Origin: Methylophilaceae bacterium
Lineage (GTDB): Bacteria; Pseudomonadota; Gammaproteobacteria; Burkholderiales; Methylophilaceae
Reading direction: 5' to 3'
DNA length: 23,515 nucleotides
NCBI GenBank assembly: GCA_006844635.1
Contig: SPJO01000158.1
Location: 1-23,515, forward strand
A program made the translations under genes and the position numbers. The notes under the pieces are model-generated. The model saw only the letters and a program-made list of their open reading frames with translations. It was not told the DNA's origin and did not search any database. Of this stretch, positions 22,735-23,515 are shown in pieces; within the stretch, counting starts at the first letter, position 1, and every line of letters starts with the position of its first letter.

Positions 22735-23376
22735 TCATATCGCCATACAAACGGTGTATTGCGCAGTATTATTAATAGCACCTGCATCAACACCCGCTCC
22801 TGGCGTGCCTGAAACAACCGCCTGAACCGAACCCGCATCAGTATCCCCATCATCCAAAGTAGTATCGATCTGCAATGCATCTCTGCCCAAAATACCATCA
22901 GAACAAATAACAAACGAACCATTAGTAAATGTAGTAATCTCAGTAATACCATTCAATGTCTGTATCCCCATCCGAGCGCCACTCGTATTCACAGGAAGAT
23001 ACTCGGCCGTACCCACAGCAGTTGAGCCAGGTGCTATACCCGCTAACCGCACATGCTGCCAAAATAAATATGACTCATCGGTTTGCGTCTGAGAGTCCCA
23101 TTCACCACCAATTTGACCATTTGCAGTTGGGCCTTGCGTAGTCGCTACGGTTCCATTGACATGTGCAGCCGCACGATTGTCGTCACCCGGCACTGCTTGA
23201 AACCTATCTTGATAGGTATATAAGAAGACTTGTATGTTTTGAAAGTCACGCGTCAAACTCTTCACACGCGCACTATTAATTAACTCCTGCCCCCGCAATA
23301 CACCACCCAAGAGCAAGCCGATAATGACTAGCACGATCGCAAGCTCAATTAGTGTAAAACCTGTTTGTTTATTCAT
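22735..23376 (-). CDS. Type IV pilin/pseudopilin-like protein (prepilin N-terminal motif)
   Basis: The N-terminus MNKQTG/FTLIELAIVLVIIG is a class III prepilin signal: short basic leader, prepilin peptidase site between Gly6 and Phe7, Glu at mature position 5, and a hydrophobic helix to about residue 26. The remaining part (about 30-213) has the RGQELINSARVKSLTRDFQN helix, VPGDD (62-66), an Asp-rich stretch (171-180) and two cysteines, Cys158 and Cys210, that could close a C-terminal disulfide loop as in type IV pilins. Whether it is a major pilin, minor pilin or secretion pseudopilin cannot be told. No pilus assembly genes are nearby. It is a single-gene unit with its own terminator and a candidate sigma-54 promoter. 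Confidence 0.88.
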   Translation of the reverse strand: MNKQTGFTLIELAIVLVIIGLLLGGVLRGQELINSARVKSLTRDFQNIQVFLYTYQDRFQAVPGDDNRAAAHVNGTVATTQGPTANGQIGGEWDSQTQTDESYLFWQHVRLAGIAPGSTAVGTAEYLPVNTSGARMGIQTLNGITEITTFTNGSFVICSDGILGRDALQIDTTLDDGDTDAGSVQAVVSGTPGAGVDAGAINNTAQYTVCMAI

Positions 23377-23448
23377 GTGGTATCCTTACCCATTCATTTA
23401 TTTTAGTGACTTACCCAGCTATTTGAGTAAGTTATTTGATACAAAATA

Positions 23449-23465
23449 TGCAAGTTTTATACCAA
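23449..23465 (-). promoter_or_regulatory. Candidate sigma-54 promoter of the pilin-like gene
   Basis: The minus strand reads TTGGTATAAAACTTGCA. The GG and GC dinucleotides are 10 bases apart, as required for -24/-12 promoters, and the flanks TTGG and TTGCA match the consensus. The start would be about 60 bases before the ATG. Type IV pilin genes are often sigma-54 dependent with PilR. A weaker sigma-70 reading of the same DNA (TTGGTA, 18 bases, TATCAA) cannot be excluded. Confidence 0.5.
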
Positions 23466-23515
23466 GCGGCAGAACCTGATAAACAGGGGCTTTCAGCGAG
23501 TATCGCAAGCCTTGC
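23466..23515. other. Right-edge intergenic sequence
   Basis: The last 50 bases hold short inverted repeats (CCTG/CAGG around five bases, and GCAAG-C-CTTGC at the very end) but no coding frame. They may be upstream activator DNA for the pilin promoter or the 3' end of a gene outside the window. Confidence 0.3.

Noticed and set aside
1..23515. CRISPR array, insertion sequence, phage or integration site
   Set aside because: No regularly spaced direct repeats with unique spacers, no transposase or integrase frame, and no duplicated tRNA end were seen; gene order is conserved core chromosome.

Overview
The window looks like chromosomal core sequence from an AT-leaning betaproteobacterial methylotroph, most likely Methylophilaceae (Methylotenera/Methylophilus-like). 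Two things point there. The gene order mla - bolA/grxD/murA - his - hinT - tatABC - HtrA protease - nif3 - petABC - sspAB is the long conserved betaproteobacterial arrangement. A hexulose-6-phosphate synthase (HPS), the formaldehyde-fixing enzyme of the ribulose monophosphate pathway, sits inside the his cluster. The genus is an inference; no rRNA gene is present. Almost everything is on the minus strand, so transcription runs from high to low coordinates.

From right to left (direction of transcription): an orphan type IV pilin/pseudopilin-like gene with a candidate sigma-54 promoter and its own terminator (22685-23465); the Mla phospholipid transport operon mlaF-E-D-C-B (19461-22552) ending at a strong terminator; an ABC-2 type exporter pair (17655-19333); bolA-grxD-murA-hisG-hisD-hisC (12717-17579), largely without gaps from grxD on; a separate single-gene unit for HPS (promoter, long leader, terminator; 11493-12653); hisB-hisH-hisA-hisF-hisI-hisE-hinT-tatA-tatB-tatC (6098-11410), closely spaced and often overlapping.

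The only plus-strand gene is a DegS-like membrane-anchored HtrA protease (4951-6096), which converges on tatC with a single base between the stop codons. To its left come nif3 (4128-4874), then the cytochrome bc1 operon petA-petB-petC running into sspA-sspB (266-4018, with a clear promoter at 4068-4096), and finally a tRNA-Thr(UGU) gene with a terminator (43-180).

The genes cover envelope lipid homeostasis (Mla, murA), Fe-S handling (BolA, Grx4-type glutaredoxin), histidine biosynthesis (all enzymes except a HisZ subunit and a HisN phosphatase in this window), protein export (Tat), respiration (bc1, whose Rieske subunit is normally a Tat substrate) and proteolysis control (SspA/SspB, HtrA).

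The most unusual item is the HPS. A complete canonical catalytic domain of about 210 residues is followed, in the same reading frame, by a predicted membrane helix and an acidic, Met/Ala-rich 11-residue repeat tail of about 80 residues. This would make it a membrane-anchored formaldehyde-fixing enzyme, expressed from its own promoter in the middle of the his cluster. Other points for a second look are a histone-H1-like basic tail on TatB, a perfect palindrome touching the bolA ribosome binding site, TTG starts on murA and the ABC ATPase, a KR instead of RR motif in the Rieske signal, and the candidate sigma-54 promoter of the pilin gene.
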